Assembly: GCA_000436755.1 (NCBI GenBank)
Contig: FR887304.1
Coordinates: forward strand, 25,569 to 31,178
Source of the DNA: Clostridium sp. CAG:253
GTDB lineage: Bacteria > Bacillota > Clostridia > Lachnospirales > Lachnospiraceae
Direction: 5' to 3'
DNA: 5,610 nt
Below, piece after piece: positions 5,544-5,610 of this stretch. The translations under genes and the position numbers were made by a program. The first letter of the stretch is position 1. Each line of letters begins with the position of its first letter. Under the pieces are notes generated by a model, which was not told where the DNA came from, searched no databases, and worked only from the letters and a program-made list of their open reading frames with translations.

Positions 5544-5610
5544 ATGAGAACATTAAAATACGTTACACTCGGTCTTTTAAACCAAAAAGAAATGACTATA
5601 GAATCGGTTC
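5544..5610 (+). CDS. PadR-family transcriptional regulator, N-terminal fragment
   Basis: Only 22 codons are in the window. They read MRTLKYVTLGLLNQKEMTIE and onward, which matches the opening of PadR winged-helix proteins (typically LKY-ILGLL-----MTGY-I) closely, although the usual Gly-Tyr after Met-Thr is Ile-Glu here. PadR proteins are usually repressors of about 100-180 residues that respond to small molecules or stress. The ribosome binding site AAAGGTGA (5529-5536) is well placed. The gene follows the Asn-rich gene by 36 bases on the same strand, so it may be co-transcribed. The 8-base palindrome TTGTACAA (5515-5522) in the gap could be part of its own operator or may be chance. The call rests on a short stretch, so it is good but not certain. 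Confidence 0.65.
   Translation, partial: MRTLKYVTLGLLNQKEMTIESV

Overview
The window is AT-rich DNA with low-GC codon use, strong AGGAGG-type ribosome binding sites, sigma-A-like promoters and closely packed genes. Together with the protein families present (XRE regulators, YARHG domain, dynamin-like GTPase, PadR, Hanks-type kinase), this suggests a Firmicute, most likely a gut-type Clostridium or Lachnospiraceae relative. That placement is inference; there is no rRNA or housekeeping marker here. I see no tRNA, rRNA, CRISPR array or insertion sequence. The gene mix looks like an accessory region.

Layout. (1) 1-651, minus strand: the N-terminal 217 residues of a dynamin-like GTPase that runs off the left edge. 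(2) 652-957: a non-coding region with two face-to-face promoters sharing one palindromic operator, followed by 958-1188 (+), a 76-residue Cro/CI-type regulator that probably binds it. (3) 1249-3245, minus strand: a three-gene operon read from right to left, encoding a single-pass lysine-rich anchored protein with TPR-like helices, a membrane-hairpin protein with a cytoplasmic tail, and a two-helix membrane protein with an acidic linker and a C-terminal YARHG domain. (4) 3246-3462: a second divergent regulatory region with five copies of the hexamer TNACTG. (5) 3463-5507, plus strand: an operon of an HTH regulator, a membrane-anchored Ser/Thr-kinase-like protein overlapping it by 7 bases, and a small Asn-rich protein with a C-terminal membrane anchor. 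(6) 5544-5610: the first 22 codons of a PadR-family regulator.

How they may work together. The HTH-kinase pair is divergent from the membrane operon and shares its repeat-filled control region, so a plausible model is a membrane signalling module. In this model the kinase, with the Asn-rich protein as partner or substrate, and the HTH protein control a set of envelope proteins. The dynamin-like GTPase and its own small repressor form a second, separately switched unit next to it. A role in envelope stress or defence is possible but is inference from family membership and neighbourhood only. Three starts differ from the longest open frames: 958, 3245 and 5136 were chosen because each has a good ribosome binding site.
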